NCBI GenBank assembly: GCA_900540845.1
Contig: UQHS01000008.1
Coordinates: forward strand, 30,260 to 94,259
Reading direction: 5' to 3'
From: an uncultured Collinsella sp.
GTDB lineage: Bacteria; Actinomycetota; Coriobacteriia; Coriobacteriales; Coriobacteriaceae
Length of the DNA: 64,000 bases
Numbering within the stretch: position 1 is the first letter of the stretch; each line of letters begins with the position of its first letter. Below the pieces are notes generated by a model that ran no database searches, was not told where the DNA came from, and saw only the letters and a list, made by a program, of their open reading frames with translations. Positions 56,485 through 64,000 of this stretch are shown here, piece by piece. The translations under genes were made by a program, and so were the position numbers.

Positions 56485-57015
56485 ATGGCTCGTAACCAGC
56501 AGAAGCAGCAGCGCGAGGCCTCCGAGTTCGAGGAGCGCGTCGTTTTTATCAACCGCGTCGCCAAGACCGTCAAGGGCGGTCGTCGCATGAGCCTCGTGGC
56601 CCTCGTGGTCGTGGGCGATGGCAAGGGCAACGTCGGTCTTGGCATGGGCAAGTCCGCCGAGGTGCCGCTGGCCATCTCCAAGGCTTCCATCGACGCCAAG
56701 AAGAACATGTTCCACGTGCCCGTCACCGCTGAGGGCACCATTCCCCACGATGTCCAGGGTGAGTTTGGTGCTGCTAGCATCATCATGCGCCCCGCTGTCG
56801 AGGGTACCGGTGTTATCGCCGGTGGCGCCGTGCGTCCTCTCTTCGAGCTCGCCGGCATCAAGAACATCCTGTCCAAGTCTCTCGGTTCCGACAACGGCCT
56901 GAACATCATCAAGGCCGCTGCCGAGGGCTTGAAGCAGCTCTCCAGCCCCGAGGATGTCGCCGCCCGCCGCGGTCTCACCGTCTCCGAGATGTTCATCGGC
57001 AAGAAGGAGAACTAG
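56485..57015 (+). CDS. rpsE: 30S ribosomal protein S5
   Basis: 176 residues. The double-stranded RNA-binding N-terminal domain (EERVVFINRVAKTVKGGRRM in part) lines the mRNA entry and affects accuracy; spectinomycin-related loop AKTVKGGRRMS is wild type. AGGAGG precedes the ATG. rpmD follows after two bases. Confidence 0.97.
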   Translation: MARNQQKQQREASEFEERVVFINRVAKTVKGGRRMSLVALVVVGDGKGNVGLGMGKSAEVPLAISKASIDAKKNMFHVPVTAEGTIPHDVQGEFGAASIIMRPAVEGTGVIAGGAVRPLFELAGIKNILSKSLGSDNGLNIIKAAAEGLKQLSSPEDVAARRGLTVSEMFIGKKEN

Positions 57016-57017
57016 GC

Positions 57018-57197
57018 ATGGCTACCATCAAGATCAAGCAGGTTCGCAGCATCAACGGCTGCAAGGAGGATCAGCGCCGCACCGTTCGCGCCCTCGGCCT
57101 GCACCGCATCAACGACACGCGCGAGATCGCTGACAACGAGAGCGTCCGCGGCATGATCTTCAAGGTCAAGCACCTCGTTGAGATTGTAGAGGAGTAA
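57018..57197 (+). CDS. rpmD: 50S ribosomal protein L30
   Basis: 59 residues (ATIKIKQVRSINGCKEDQ), ending VKHLVEIVEE. Small 50S protein with a ferredoxin-like fold. The ATG at 57018 lies two bases after rpsE, with AAGGAG inside its end. rplO follows after two bases. Confidence 0.95.
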   Translation: MATIKIKQVRSINGCKEDQRRTVRALGLHRINDTREIADNESVRGMIFKVKHLVEIVEE

Positions 57198-57199
57198 CA

Positions 57200-57649
57200 A
57201 TGCAGCTTCATGATCTTACTCCGGCTAAGGGTTCCACCCACAGCCGTAAGCGCGTCGGTCGCGGCAACTCCGGTAAGGGCGGCACTTACGCCGGCCGTGG
57301 CCTGAACGGCCAGGGCTCCCGTTCCGGCGGCACCAAGGGTGCCGGCTTCGAGGGCGGCCAGACTCCGCTCGCGATGCGCCTCCCGAAGCTCCCCGGCTTC
57401 AAGAACCCCCGTCGCATCGAGTACACCGCGGTGAATGTCTCCACCCTCGAGGTCAAGTTCGACAACGACGCTGTTGTCGACGGTGTGTCCCTCAAGGCCG
57501 CTGGCATCACCAAGTCAGAGTTCGAGCCCGTTAAGGTCCTCGGCGACGGCGAGCTCACGAAGAAGCTCACGGTCAAGGTCGACAAGGTCTCCGCTACCGC
57601 GAAGGCCAAGATCGAGGCCGCTGGCGGAAAGGTCGAGCTCCCTTGCTAA
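57200..57649 (+). CDS. rplO: 50S ribosomal protein L15
   Basis: 149 residues (QLHDLTPAKGSTHSRKRVGRG), Gly/Arg-rich N-terminal extension that threads through 23S rRNA, then KLPGFKNPRRIEY. GAGGAG at the end of rpmD is its site. Its stop overlaps the secY start by seven bases. Confidence 0.97.
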   Translation: MQLHDLTPAKGSTHSRKRVGRGNSGKGGTYAGRGLNGQGSRSGGTKGAGFEGGQTPLAMRLPKLPGFKNPRRIEYTAVNVSTLEVKFDNDAVVDGVSLKAAGITKSEFEPVKVLGDGELTKKLTVKVDKVSATAKAKIEAAGGKVELPC

Positions 57650-58929
57650 CTGGTTTGAAGAACGCCTTCCGCATCAAGGAACTCCGCGGAAAGATTCTTT
57701 TTACCATCGCAATGCTCGTTGTGTACCGCATCGGTGCACACGTTCCCGTGCCCGGCATCCCCTTCCAGGCGATGTCGGGCCTTTTCCAATCCGCTAGCGA
57801 CACCTTCGCTAGCGGTGCGATGGCCCTGCTGAATCTTTTCTCGGGCGGTGCGCTTTCGTACGTGTCCGTCTTTTCGTTGGGCATCATGCCCTACATCACG
57901 AGCTCGATTATCATGCAGATGCTCCAGGCCGTCGTGCCCAGCCTGCACGAGCTTGCTCGTGAGGGTGAGGTCGGTCAGACCAAGATCACCCAGTACTCTC
58001 GCTACCTGACCCTCGGCCTTGCGCTGCTGAACTCCGTCGGCTACCTCTTCCTCTTCAAGAGCTTTGGTATCCAGTTCACCGGCGCCGAGTCCCCCGAGAT
58101 CATCTTCGACATCATGATCGTGGGTACGCTCACGGCGGGCGCCATGCTCATCATGTGGATCGGCGAGCTCATCACCCAGCGTGGTATTGGCAACGGCATG
58201 AGCCTCATCATCTTTGCCAACATCATGGCCGGTCTGCCGCAGGCGATCTTCCAGTCCATCGAGGGCGGCAACATGGGCGTCATCACCACGCTCGTCATCC
58301 TCATGGTTATCCTCTGCGTCATTCCGTTCATCGTGTACCTGGAGCGCGGCCAGCGCCGCATTCCCGTCCAGTACGCCAAGCGCGTCGTCGGCCGTCGCAT
58401 CATGGGTGGCCAGTCCACCTATCTGCCCATCAAGGTCAACACCGCCGGCGTGATCCCGATCATCTTCGCCAGCGCCCTTCTCTACTTCCCGGCCCAGCTC
58501 GCCGTGTTCTTCCCCAACGTGGGTTGGATGCAGGCCTTCGCCGGCGCGCTGTCGAGCGGTTGGATCAACTGGATCTTGAACGTCGTCCTCATCGTGTTCT
58601 TCGCGTACTTCTACACGTCGATGGTCTTCAACCCCGACGAGACCGCTGAGAATCTCAAGAAGCAGGGCGGCTTCATCCCCGGCGTCCGTCCCGGCAAGCA
58701 GACGGCGCTGTACATCAAGAACGCGCTGAACAAGATCACGCTCCCGAGCGCCATCTTCCTCGCGTGCATCGCCATCGTCCCCTCCATCGTGTTCTCCTTC
58801 ACCAACAACGCCCTCATCCAGGCGTTCGGCGGCACCTCCGTCCTCATCATGGTCGGCGTTGTCATGGACACGATCGACAAGGTCGAGAGCCAGCTCAAGA
58901 TGTACGACTACGACGGTTTCTTCAAGTAA
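57643..58929 (+). CDS. secY: Protein translocase subunit SecY
   Basis: 428 residues, ten membrane helices. Pore of the Sec system. Recognisable: ILFTIAMLVVYRIGAHVPVPG, the plug helix region SVFSLGIMPYITSSIIMQ, and the cytosolic loop with the ribosome/SecA-binding arginines ERGQRRIPVQYAKR. Starts with TTG at 57643, with GGAAAGGT nine bases upstream and overlapping rplO; a TTG at 57655 is a shorter alternative. adk follows after 18 bases. Confidence 0.96.
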   Translation: MLTGLKNAFRIKELRGKILFTIAMLVVYRIGAHVPVPGIPFQAMSGLFQSASDTFASGAMALLNLFSGGALSYVSVFSLGIMPYITSSIIMQMLQAVVPSLHELAREGEVGQTKITQYSRYLTLGLALLNSVGYLFLFKSFGIQFTGAESPEIIFDIMIVGTLTAGAMLIMWIGELITQRGIGNGMSLIIFANIMAGLPQAIFQSIEGGNMGVITTLVILMVILCVIPFIVYLERGQRRIPVQYAKRVVGRRIMGGQSTYLPIKVNTAGVIPIIFASALLYFPAQLAVFFPNVGWMQAFAGALSSGWINWILNVVLIVFFAYFYTSMVFNPDETAENLKKQGGFIPGVRPGKQTALYIKNALNKITLPSAIFLACIAIVPSIVFSFTNNALIQAFGGTSVLIMVGVVMDTIDKVESQLKMYDYDGFFK

Positions 58930-58947
58930 GCCTGTAAGGAGTCTTTC

Positions 58948-59574
58948 ATGAACATCGTGCTGTTGGGCGCCCCTGGCGCAGGTAAGGGTACGCAGGCTCA
59001 GCGTCTCGTCGCCGAGTATGGCGTTGCCCACATTTCCACTGGCGACCTGCTGCGCGCCGCCGTCAAGGCTCAGTCTGAGCTCGGCGTCGCCGCGAAGAAG
59101 TACATGGATGCCGGCGAGCTCGTCCCTGATCAGCTCGTCATTGACCTGGTGAAGGAGCGCCTGGCCGCCGATGACGCCCAGAAAGGCTTCATTCTCGACG
59201 GTTTCCCGCGCAACACCACGCAGGCCGTGACGCTCGACACCGAGCTGTCCGTCATGGGCCGCGAGCTCGATGGCGCACTTCTGGTCGACGTGCCCGCCGA
59301 GGTCATCATCGATCGCCTCTCCTCCCGTCGCACCTGCCGCGACTGCGGCTACACCGCCGGTCCCGATACCGCAGTGTGCCCGTCTTGCTCCGGTGAGATG
59401 TACCAGCGCGACGACGACAAGCCCGAGACGATCAAGAACCGCCTCGACGTGTACGAGAAGAACACCAGCCCGCTCGTCGAGTACTATCGCGGCCAGGGCA
59501 TCCTCAAGGTTGTCGACGGCAACCGCGACATCGATGTTGTGTTCGAGGACGTGAAGGCTGAGCTCGGTCTATGA
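58948..59574 (+). CDS. adk: Adenylate kinase
   Basis: 208 residues. P-loop GAPGAGKGTQAQ (residues 7-18), FILDGFPRNTTQA, and a zinc-type lid with CRDCG and CPSC. It balances AMP, ADP and ATP. The stop overlaps map (ATGA), giving coupled translation, an arrangement common in Gram-positive spc operons. Confidence 0.97.
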   Translation: MNIVLLGAPGAGKGTQAQRLVAEYGVAHISTGDLLRAAVKAQSELGVAAKKYMDAGELVPDQLVIDLVKERLAADDAQKGFILDGFPRNTTQAVTLDTELSVMGRELDGALLVDVPAEVIIDRLSSRRTCRDCGYTAGPDTAVCPSCSGEMYQRDDDKPETIKNRLDVYEKNTSPLVEYYRGQGILKVVDGNRDIDVVFEDVKAELGL

Positions 59575-60362
59575 TCAAGATCAAGTCTGCCGCCGAAATT
59601 GAGCAGATGAAGAAGGCTGGAGCGCTGTCCAAGATGGCGCTCCGCCAGGTCGGCGCGATGGTCCGCCCGGGCGTCTCGACGTTCGAGCTGGACCAGCTCG
59701 CCGAGCAGATCATCCGCATGCACGGCGGTACCCCTGCGTTCAAGGGCTATGGCGGTTTTCCTGGCACGATCTGCGCGTCTCTGAACGACGCGGTCGTGCA
59801 CGGCATCCCCAACCCCAACGTCATCCTCCGCGATGGTGATGTCATCTCCATCGACACCGGTGCGATCGTCGACGGCTGGGTGGGGGACAACGCCTGGACC
59901 TTCTATGTCGGCAACCCCAGCGCTGAGGTTAAGGGCCTGTGCGAGTGCACCCTCGATTGCCTTAAGGCCGCCATCGAGCAGGCCATCCCGGGCAATCACA
60001 TCGGCGACATCGGACACGCGGTTCAGACGCTCGCCGAGGGCAACGGGTACGGCGTCCTTCGCGATTACGTCGGCCATGGCATCGGCCGCAATATGCACGA
60101 AGACCCCAACGTCCCCAACTATGGCAAGAAGGGGCGCGGCGTGAAGCTGCAGGCCGGCATGGTCATCGCCATCGAGCCGATGATCACCCTCGGCACCAAC
60201 CACGTGCACACGGCCTCCGACGGCTGGCTCGTGAGCACCGATGATGGCCTACCAGCGGCTCATTACGAGAACACGGTCGCCATCACTGAGGACGGTCCGG
60301 TCATTCTCACGCAGGATGCGCAGGGCCCGTGGTGTAGCGTGCAGGGCGGTACCGTCAACTAA
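59571..60362 (+). CDS. map: Methionine aminopeptidase type I
   Basis: 263 residues. Removes the initiator methionine from new proteins at the ribosome. Metal ligands are in SIDTGAIVDGWVGDNAW (two Asp), GHGIGRNMHEDP (His) and MVIAIEPM plus AITEDGPV (two Glu). Length fits the short type Ia enzyme without zinc-finger extension. Confidence 0.96.
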   Translation: MIKIKSAAEIEQMKKAGALSKMALRQVGAMVRPGVSTFELDQLAEQIIRMHGGTPAFKGYGGFPGTICASLNDAVVHGIPNPNVILRDGDVISIDTGAIVDGWVGDNAWTFYVGNPSAEVKGLCECTLDCLKAAIEQAIPGNHIGDIGHAVQTLAEGNGYGVLRDYVGHGIGRNMHEDPNVPNYGKKGRGVKLQAGMVIAIEPMITLGTNHVHTASDGWLVSTDDGLPAAHYENTVAITEDGPVILTQDAQGPWCSVQGGTVN

Positions 60363-60388
60363 CGCCTCTCCCTTCCTCAGGGTGAGCA

Positions 60389-60446
60389 TATAATTGTGTA
60401 GCGATTGGGAATTTCTCAATCGCTCGTTTAGCATGTAGTAACATGC
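60389..60446 (+). promoter_or_regulatory. infA promoter -10 and two leader hairpins
   Basis: A consensus -10 TATAAT (60389-60394) without a recognisable -35 would place the transcript start near 60401. There a 7-bp stem GCGATTG/CAATCGC (60401-60423) and a 6-bp stem GCATGT/ACATGC with a 4-nt loop (60431-60446) follow each other before infA. Confidence 0.5.
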
Positions 60447-60482
60447 ACTGTTGCTGTCGTTTCGAGAGAAAGATGATTGCAC

Positions 60483-60701
60483 GTGAAGAAGGAAGACGCC
60501 ATCGAGCTTGAGGGCACGGTCACCGAGCCGCTGCCGAACGCCATGTTCCGCGTTGAGCTTGAGAACGGTCATTCGGTTCTCTGCTCCATCTCGGGCAAGA
60601 TCCGTATGAACTACATCCGCATTCTGCCGGGCGACAAGGTCGTTGTGGAGCTGTCTCCGTATGACCTTACGCGCGGTCGCATCACCTATCGCTATAAATA
60701 G
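60483..60701 (+). CDS. infA: Translation initiation factor IF-1
   Basis: 72 residues (KKEDAIELEGTVTEPLPN), OB fold with NYIRILPGDKVVVELSPYDLTRGRI in blocks. It blocks the A site during initiation. GTG at 60483 gives the normal length; a TTG at 60477 would add two residues. No strong Shine-Dalgarno (AGAGAAAG upstream), which is unusual in this cluster. Confidence 0.95.
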   Translation: MKKEDAIELEGTVTEPLPNAMFRVELENGHSVLCSISGKIRMNYIRILPGDKVVVELSPYDLTRGRITYRYK

Positions 60702-60854
60702 CGACAGTTGCGCGCAGTTCGTGCGAGCGGGGGAGTGCTCTGCCGCCGTTTGTCCACGACTTGCGCACATCCAGCCATTCGTTTTAAACGCCTGCGGCTG
60801 GGCGAGTAGATAACATTCCACCTTGTAGCTTGAGCACTACCGAAAGGAAGAACG

Positions 60855-60968
60855 ATGAAGGTACGCCCTTCCGTCAAGAAGATGTGCGATAAGTGCAAAA
60901 TCATCCGCCGCCATGGCAAGGTCCTCGTCATCTGCGAGAACCCGCGCCACAAGCAGCGCCAGGGCTAA
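60855..60968 (+). CDS. rpmJ: 50S ribosomal protein L36
   Basis: 37 residues (KVRPSVKKMCDKCKIIRR), zinc form with CDKC...C...H. The ATG at 60855 follows GAAAGGAAG. A 153-bp gap without clear signals separates it from infA. Confidence 0.95.
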   Translation: MKVRPSVKKMCDKCKIIRRHGKVLVICENPRHKQRQG

Positions 60969-60983
60969 GAGAGGAGATCCACA

Positions 60984-61358
60984 GTGGCCCGTATTAACGG
61001 TGTCGACCTTCCGAACGAGAAGCGTGCGGAAATTGGTCTGACCTACATCTACGGCATCGGCCGCACCACCGCAGCGAAGATGTGCGCCGATCTCAACATC
61101 GCCGACGGCACCCGCATTAAGGACCTCACCGAGGAGCAGATCTCGGCGATCCGCGATTATATCGACAAGAACGGCCTGATGGTCGAGGGCGACCTCCGTC
61201 GTGAGCGCACCCAGAACGTCAAGCGCCTCATGGACATCGGCTGCAACCGTGGCCTCCGTCACCGCAAGGGCCTCCCTGTTCGCGGTCAGCGCACCCACAC
61301 CAACGCTCGCACCCGCAAGGGTCCGAAGCGTCAGATCGGTGCCAAGAAGAAGAAATAA
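60984..61358 (+). CDS. rpsM: 30S ribosomal protein S13
   Basis: 124 residues (ARINGVDLPNEKRAEIGL). Head protein contacting the P-site tRNA and L5/L31. Helix-two-turn-helix block YIYGIGRTTAAKMC and the C-terminal RGQRTHTNARTRKGPK are typical. GTG start at 60984 after GAGGAG. Confidence 0.97.
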   Translation: MARINGVDLPNEKRAEIGLTYIYGIGRTTAAKMCADLNIADGTRIKDLTEEQISAIRDYIDKNGLMVEGDLRRERTQNVKRLMDIGCNRGLRHRKGLPVRGQRTHTNARTRKGPKRQIGAKKKK

Positions 61359-61374
61359 GGGAGACTGACGCATA

Positions 61375-61782
61375 ATGGCTACTGCAAAGAACAAGCGCGG
61401 CGCCACCACCCGTATCAAGCGCGCCGACCGTAAGAACATCTCCGTGGGCCAGGCTCACATCCGTTCTACGTTCAACAACACCATCGTTTCCATCACCGAT
61501 CCTGCGGGCAACGTCATCGCTTGGCAGTCCGCTGGTACCGTGGGCTTCAAGGGTTCCCGTAAGTCGACCCCGTTTGCCGCCCAGATGGCTGCTGAGGCTT
61601 GCGCCAAGGCCGCTATGGAGCACGGTATGCACAAGGTCGCCGTCTTCGTCAAGGGCCCCGGCTCTGGCCGCGAGACCGCGATTCGCTCCCTCCAGGCTGC
61701 TGGCCTCGAGGTTTCCAGCATCCAGGACAAGACCCCCATCCCGCACAACGGCTGCCGCCCCAAGAAGCGTCGCCGCGTGTAA
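61375..61782 (+). CDS. rpsK: 30S ribosomal protein S11
   Basis: 135 residues. Platform protein next to the E-site mRNA. STFNNTIVSITDPAGN and KTPIPHNGCRPKKRRRV are standard; the AsnGly in HNGCRP is the site that forms isoaspartate in E. coli. ATG at 61375 follows GGGAGA. Confidence 0.97.
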   Translation: MATAKNKRGATTRIKRADRKNISVGQAHIRSTFNNTIVSITDPAGNVIAWQSAGTVGFKGSRKSTPFAAQMAAEACAKAAMEHGMHKVAVFVKGPGSGRETAIRSLQAAGLEVSSIQDKTPIPHNGCRPKKRRRV

Positions 61783-61801
61783 CTGAAAGGATCGATTTAC
61801 T

Positions 61802-62398
61802 ATGGCAATCGACAGGACTCCGGTTCTTAAGCGCTGCCGCCAGCTCGGGATCGATCCCGCTGAGCTCGGCTACAGCTCCAAGAAGGAATCTATCCGCCAG
61901 CCCAAGCGCCGTCGCAAGGAATCTGAGTACGGTATGCAGCTGCGCGAGAAGCAGAAGGTCAAGTTCATCTACGGTGTGCTCGAGAAGCAGTTCCACCACT
62001 ACTATGAGCACGCCCTTCGCATGGACGGCATTACCGGCGAGAACCTCATGACCATCCTCGAGACCCGTCTCGACAATGTCGTGTTTCGCCTCGGCTTTGC
62101 CCGCACCCGCAAGGAAGCTCGTCAGACCGTCCGTCACGGCCACTTCACCGTCAACGGCAAGCGCGTGGACATCCCGTCCTACCGCGTGAAGGCCGGCGAC
62201 GTCGTCGCCGTGGGCGAGAAGTTCCGCGACCTGCTCCCCATCAAGGAGGCCCTCATCTCCTCCGAGCGCTTCGAGGTTCCTGGCTGGCTCGAGGTCGACA
62301 TCGAGAAGCTTTCCGGCAACGTCATCTCGCTGCCCTCTCGTGACCAGATTAGCGGCGATATCAACGAGCAGCTCATCGTCGAGCTCTACTCGAAGTAA
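61802..62398 (+). CDS. rpsD: 30S ribosomal protein S4
   Basis: 198 residues, zinc-free form. Primary 16S-binding protein; the S4 RNA-binding domain (LETRLDNVVFRLGFARTRKEARQTVRHGHF in blocks) is complete. In E. coli it represses the alpha operon. ATG at 61802 follows AAAGGA. Confidence 0.97.
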   Translation: MAIDRTPVLKRCRQLGIDPAELGYSSKKESIRQPKRRRKESEYGMQLREKQKVKFIYGVLEKQFHHYYEHALRMDGITGENLMTILETRLDNVVFRLGFARTRKEARQTVRHGHFTVNGKRVDIPSYRVKAGDVVAVGEKFRDLLPIKEALISSERFEVPGWLEVDIEKLSGNVISLPSRDQISGDINEQLIVELYSK

Positions 62399-62427
62399 TC
62401 GTTTGCGCGCTACGCTGGAGGTATTAC

Positions 62428-63369
62428 ATGTCCGAATTCATTAGGCCCCAGGTTCACGTCGAGGAGATCAGCGACACTGCTGCTCGTGTCTCCGTCGAGC
62501 CTCTGGAGCGCGGCTATGGCGACACGCTGGGCAACTCCCTGCGTCGCGTGCTGCTCTCCTCGCTCGAGGGCGCAGCCGTCGAGGCCATCCAGATCGATGG
62601 CGCCCAGCACGAGTTCACCACGATTCCCAACATGGTCGAGGATGTCACCGACATCGTTCTGAACGTGAAGGGTCTCGTGTTCCGCACGCTCGGTACCACC
62701 GACGAGGGCACCGCGACCATCTCGGTCGACGGCCCTTGCGAGGTTACCGGCGCTGACTTCTTCATCCCGTCCGAGTTCGAGCTCGTCAACCCCGAGCAGC
62801 ACATCGCGACCCTCACCGAGGGTGGTCACCTTACCATGAGCATGCGCATCGGGTATGGCCGCGGCTACGTGCCCTACGAGCAGAACAAGCGCGACAATGA
62901 TCCCATCGGCATCATTCATGTCGACTCGCTCTTCTCCCCGGTCAAGCGCTGCGCCAAGCTCGTCGAGGCCTGCCGCGTTGGCCAGCACACCGACTACGAC
63001 CGTCTGGTCCTCGAGATCGAGACCAATGGCGCGATTTCCCCGCGCGACGCCGTCGTCTCTGCTGCCAACATCATCAACCAGCACATGGCTGCGTTCATGA
63101 CCCTGGCCGATGAGCCCGAGGCGGAGGAGGAGATCTCCATCTTCGCCCCCGAGGTGACGAGCGACAACGCTGAGCTTGACAAGCAGATCGAGGATCTGGA
63201 CCTTTCCGTCCGCTCCTACAACTGCCTCAAGCGCGCCAGCATTCACTCCGTGCGCCAGCTGGTCGAGTTCTCTGAGAACGACCTGCTGAACATCCGCAAC
63301 TTCGGCGTGAAGTCGATCGAGGAAGTCAAGGACAAGCTTGAGTCCATGGGTCTGAGCCTCAAGGCTTAA
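62428..63369 (+). CDS. rpoA: DNA-directed RNA polymerase subunit alpha
   Basis: 313 residues. N-terminal dimerisation domain (VEPLERGYGDTLGNSLRRVLLSS in blocks) and alpha-CTD at about 250-313 with LSVRSYNCLKRA, SENDLLNIRNFGVKSIEEV. R262 and N265 correspond to E. coli R265 and N268, so UP-element and activator contacts are expected. Its CTD is the closest relative seen of the extra domain at the end of RpoC. The ATG at 62428 follows GGAGGT. Confidence 0.97.
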   Translation: MSEFIRPQVHVEEISDTAARVSVEPLERGYGDTLGNSLRRVLLSSLEGAAVEAIQIDGAQHEFTTIPNMVEDVTDIVLNVKGLVFRTLGTTDEGTATISVDGPCEVTGADFFIPSEFELVNPEQHIATLTEGGHLTMSMRIGYGRGYVPYEQNKRDNDPIGIIHVDSLFSPVKRCAKLVEACRVGQHTDYDRLVLEIETNGAISPRDAVVSAANIINQHMAAFMTLADEPEAEEEISIFAPEVTSDNAELDKQIEDLDLSVRSYNCLKRASIHSVRQLVEFSENDLLNIRNFGVKSIEEVKDKLESMGLSLKA

Positions 63370-63398
63370 ACCCTAGGTATTAGAGGAGAACTAAGACC

Positions 63399-63896
63399 AT
63401 GCGTCACAACAAGAAGAAGGGCCTGAAGCTCGGCACCGATGCCAGCCACACCAAGGCCATGAAGAAGAGCCTGGCCAAGGCGCTCTTCGAGAACGATCGC
63501 ATCAAGACCACCGAGACCCGTGCCAAGGCGCTCCGCTCCTATGCTGAGCCCATCATCACGTGGGCCAAGAAGGGCGACCTTCACTCTCGTCGTCTTGCCA
63601 TCGCCAAGCTCGGCGACAAGAACCTCGTTGCCGAGATCTTCGACAAGGCTGCTCAGGGTATGTGGGCCGACCGCAACGGCGGTTACACCCGCATCATGAA
63701 GCTCGGTCCCCGCAAGGGCGACTGCGCCGAGATGGTCATCATCGAGCTCGTCACCGAGCCTTGCACCCCGAAGGCCAAGAAGGCTGCTCCGGCTAAGAAG
63801 GCCGCTGCTCCCAAGGTCGTCAAGAAGGACGAGGCCGTCGAGGAGGCTGCTGAGGTCGTCGAGACTGAGGCTGTTGCCGAAAAGACCGCTGAGTAG
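63399..63896 (+). CDS. rplQ: 50S ribosomal protein L17
   Basis: 165 residues (RHNKKKGLKLGTDASH). The core of about 118 residues is followed by a 45-residue low-complexity tail (KAKKAAPAKKAAAPKVVKK, then EAVEEAAEVVETEA), lysine/alanine-rich then acidic. Such tails occur in other actinobacterial L17 proteins. Last gene of the operon. Confidence 0.96.
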   Translation: MRHNKKKGLKLGTDASHTKAMKKSLAKALFENDRIKTTETRAKALRSYAEPIITWAKKGDLHSRRLAIAKLGDKNLVAEIFDKAAQGMWADRNGGYTRIMKLGPRKGDCAEMVIIELVTEPCTPKAKKAAPAKKAAAPKVVKKDEAVEEAAEVVETEAVAEKTAE

Positions 63897-63925
63897 CATC
63901 GAGCTGCTCGTGCATCGCACTGAAG

Positions 63926-63951
63926 AGGGGCACGTTCGCGTGCCCCTTTTT
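63926..63951 (+). terminator. Terminator of the rplE-rplQ gene set
   Basis: A 9-bp stem AGGGGCACG/CGTGCCCCT closed by a stable TTCG tetraloop and followed by TTTT, 29 bases after the rplQ stop. Confidence 0.92.
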
Positions 63952-64000
63952 AATATGAGTTGAACATTGTCAAGAGGCAAAATCGGCCCGTCCCTCCCGG

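Overview
The window is a stretch of chromosome from a high-GC Gram-positive bacterium, almost certainly a Coriobacteriia member (Collinsella/Olsenella/Atopobium type). The evidence is the strong GC3 bias, the rpoB-rpoC gene pair with actinobacterial insertions in beta-prime, a zinc-type S14, a dlt (D-alanylation) locus, a one-chain PurL, and heavy use of GTG and TTG start codons with clear Shine-Dalgarno sites, even for ribosomal proteins (rpsL, rpsJ, secY). The species assignment is inference; no rRNA is present.

Layout. 0-3 kb: the start of an unidentified gene leaving the left edge, then a bacterial Elp3 (radical SAM plus GNAT) overlapping a membrane-anchored spermidine-synthase-like protein. 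3.1-9.0 kb, minus strand: a three-gene cassette of a TerB_N/TerB_C protein, a BrxD-like (DUF2791) P-loop ATPase and an Lhr/BrxHI-like superfamily II helicase, with a LexA-box-like palindrome upstream. It looks like a free-standing defence or DNA-processing module and is the best candidate for a novel system. 9.2-13 kb: a small one-helix membrane protein, an aconitase-family hydratase and galU. 13.1-21.4 kb: rpoB-rpoC between a promoter and a strong terminator, with a 24-bp exact inverted repeat outside each end.

21.7-25.3 kb: the str operon rpsL-rpsG-fusA followed directly by rpsJ (no tuf) and a terminator. 25.4-42.6 kb: unrelated genes interrupt what is normally rpsJ-rplC: a cation diffusion facilitator, a minus-strand run (glutaredoxin-like, PPOX flavoprotein, GNAT, methyltransferase, DUF559-like nuclease fold), purL, dltB-dltC-dltX-dltD without dltA, an AI-2E-family permease and a one-chain ABC exporter. 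43.1-48.9 kb: rplC-D-W-B-rpsS-rplV-rpsC-rplP-rpmC-rpsQ-rplN-rplX, ended by a terminator. 49-53.6 kb: a second interruption (Gfo/Idh oxidoreductase, DeoR-type regulator, U32 peptidase family protein). 54.1-63.95 kb: rplE-rpsN(Z)-rpsH-rplF-rplR-rpsE-rpmD-rplO-secY-adk-map-infA-rpmJ-rpsM-rpsK-rpsD-rpoA-rplQ, ending in a UUCG-loop terminator.

Together most genes make the transcription and translation core: all three large RNA polymerase subunits, about half of the ribosomal proteins, EF-G, IF-1, the Sec channel and N-terminal methionine processing. The most unexpected point in that core is that the C-terminus of RpoC carries a helix-hairpin-helix domain that aligns without gaps to the alpha C-terminal domain of RpoA from the same window (23 of 53 identical) and keeps four of its DNA-contact residues. 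Several palindromes and REP-like inverted repeats sit in the intergenic gaps.
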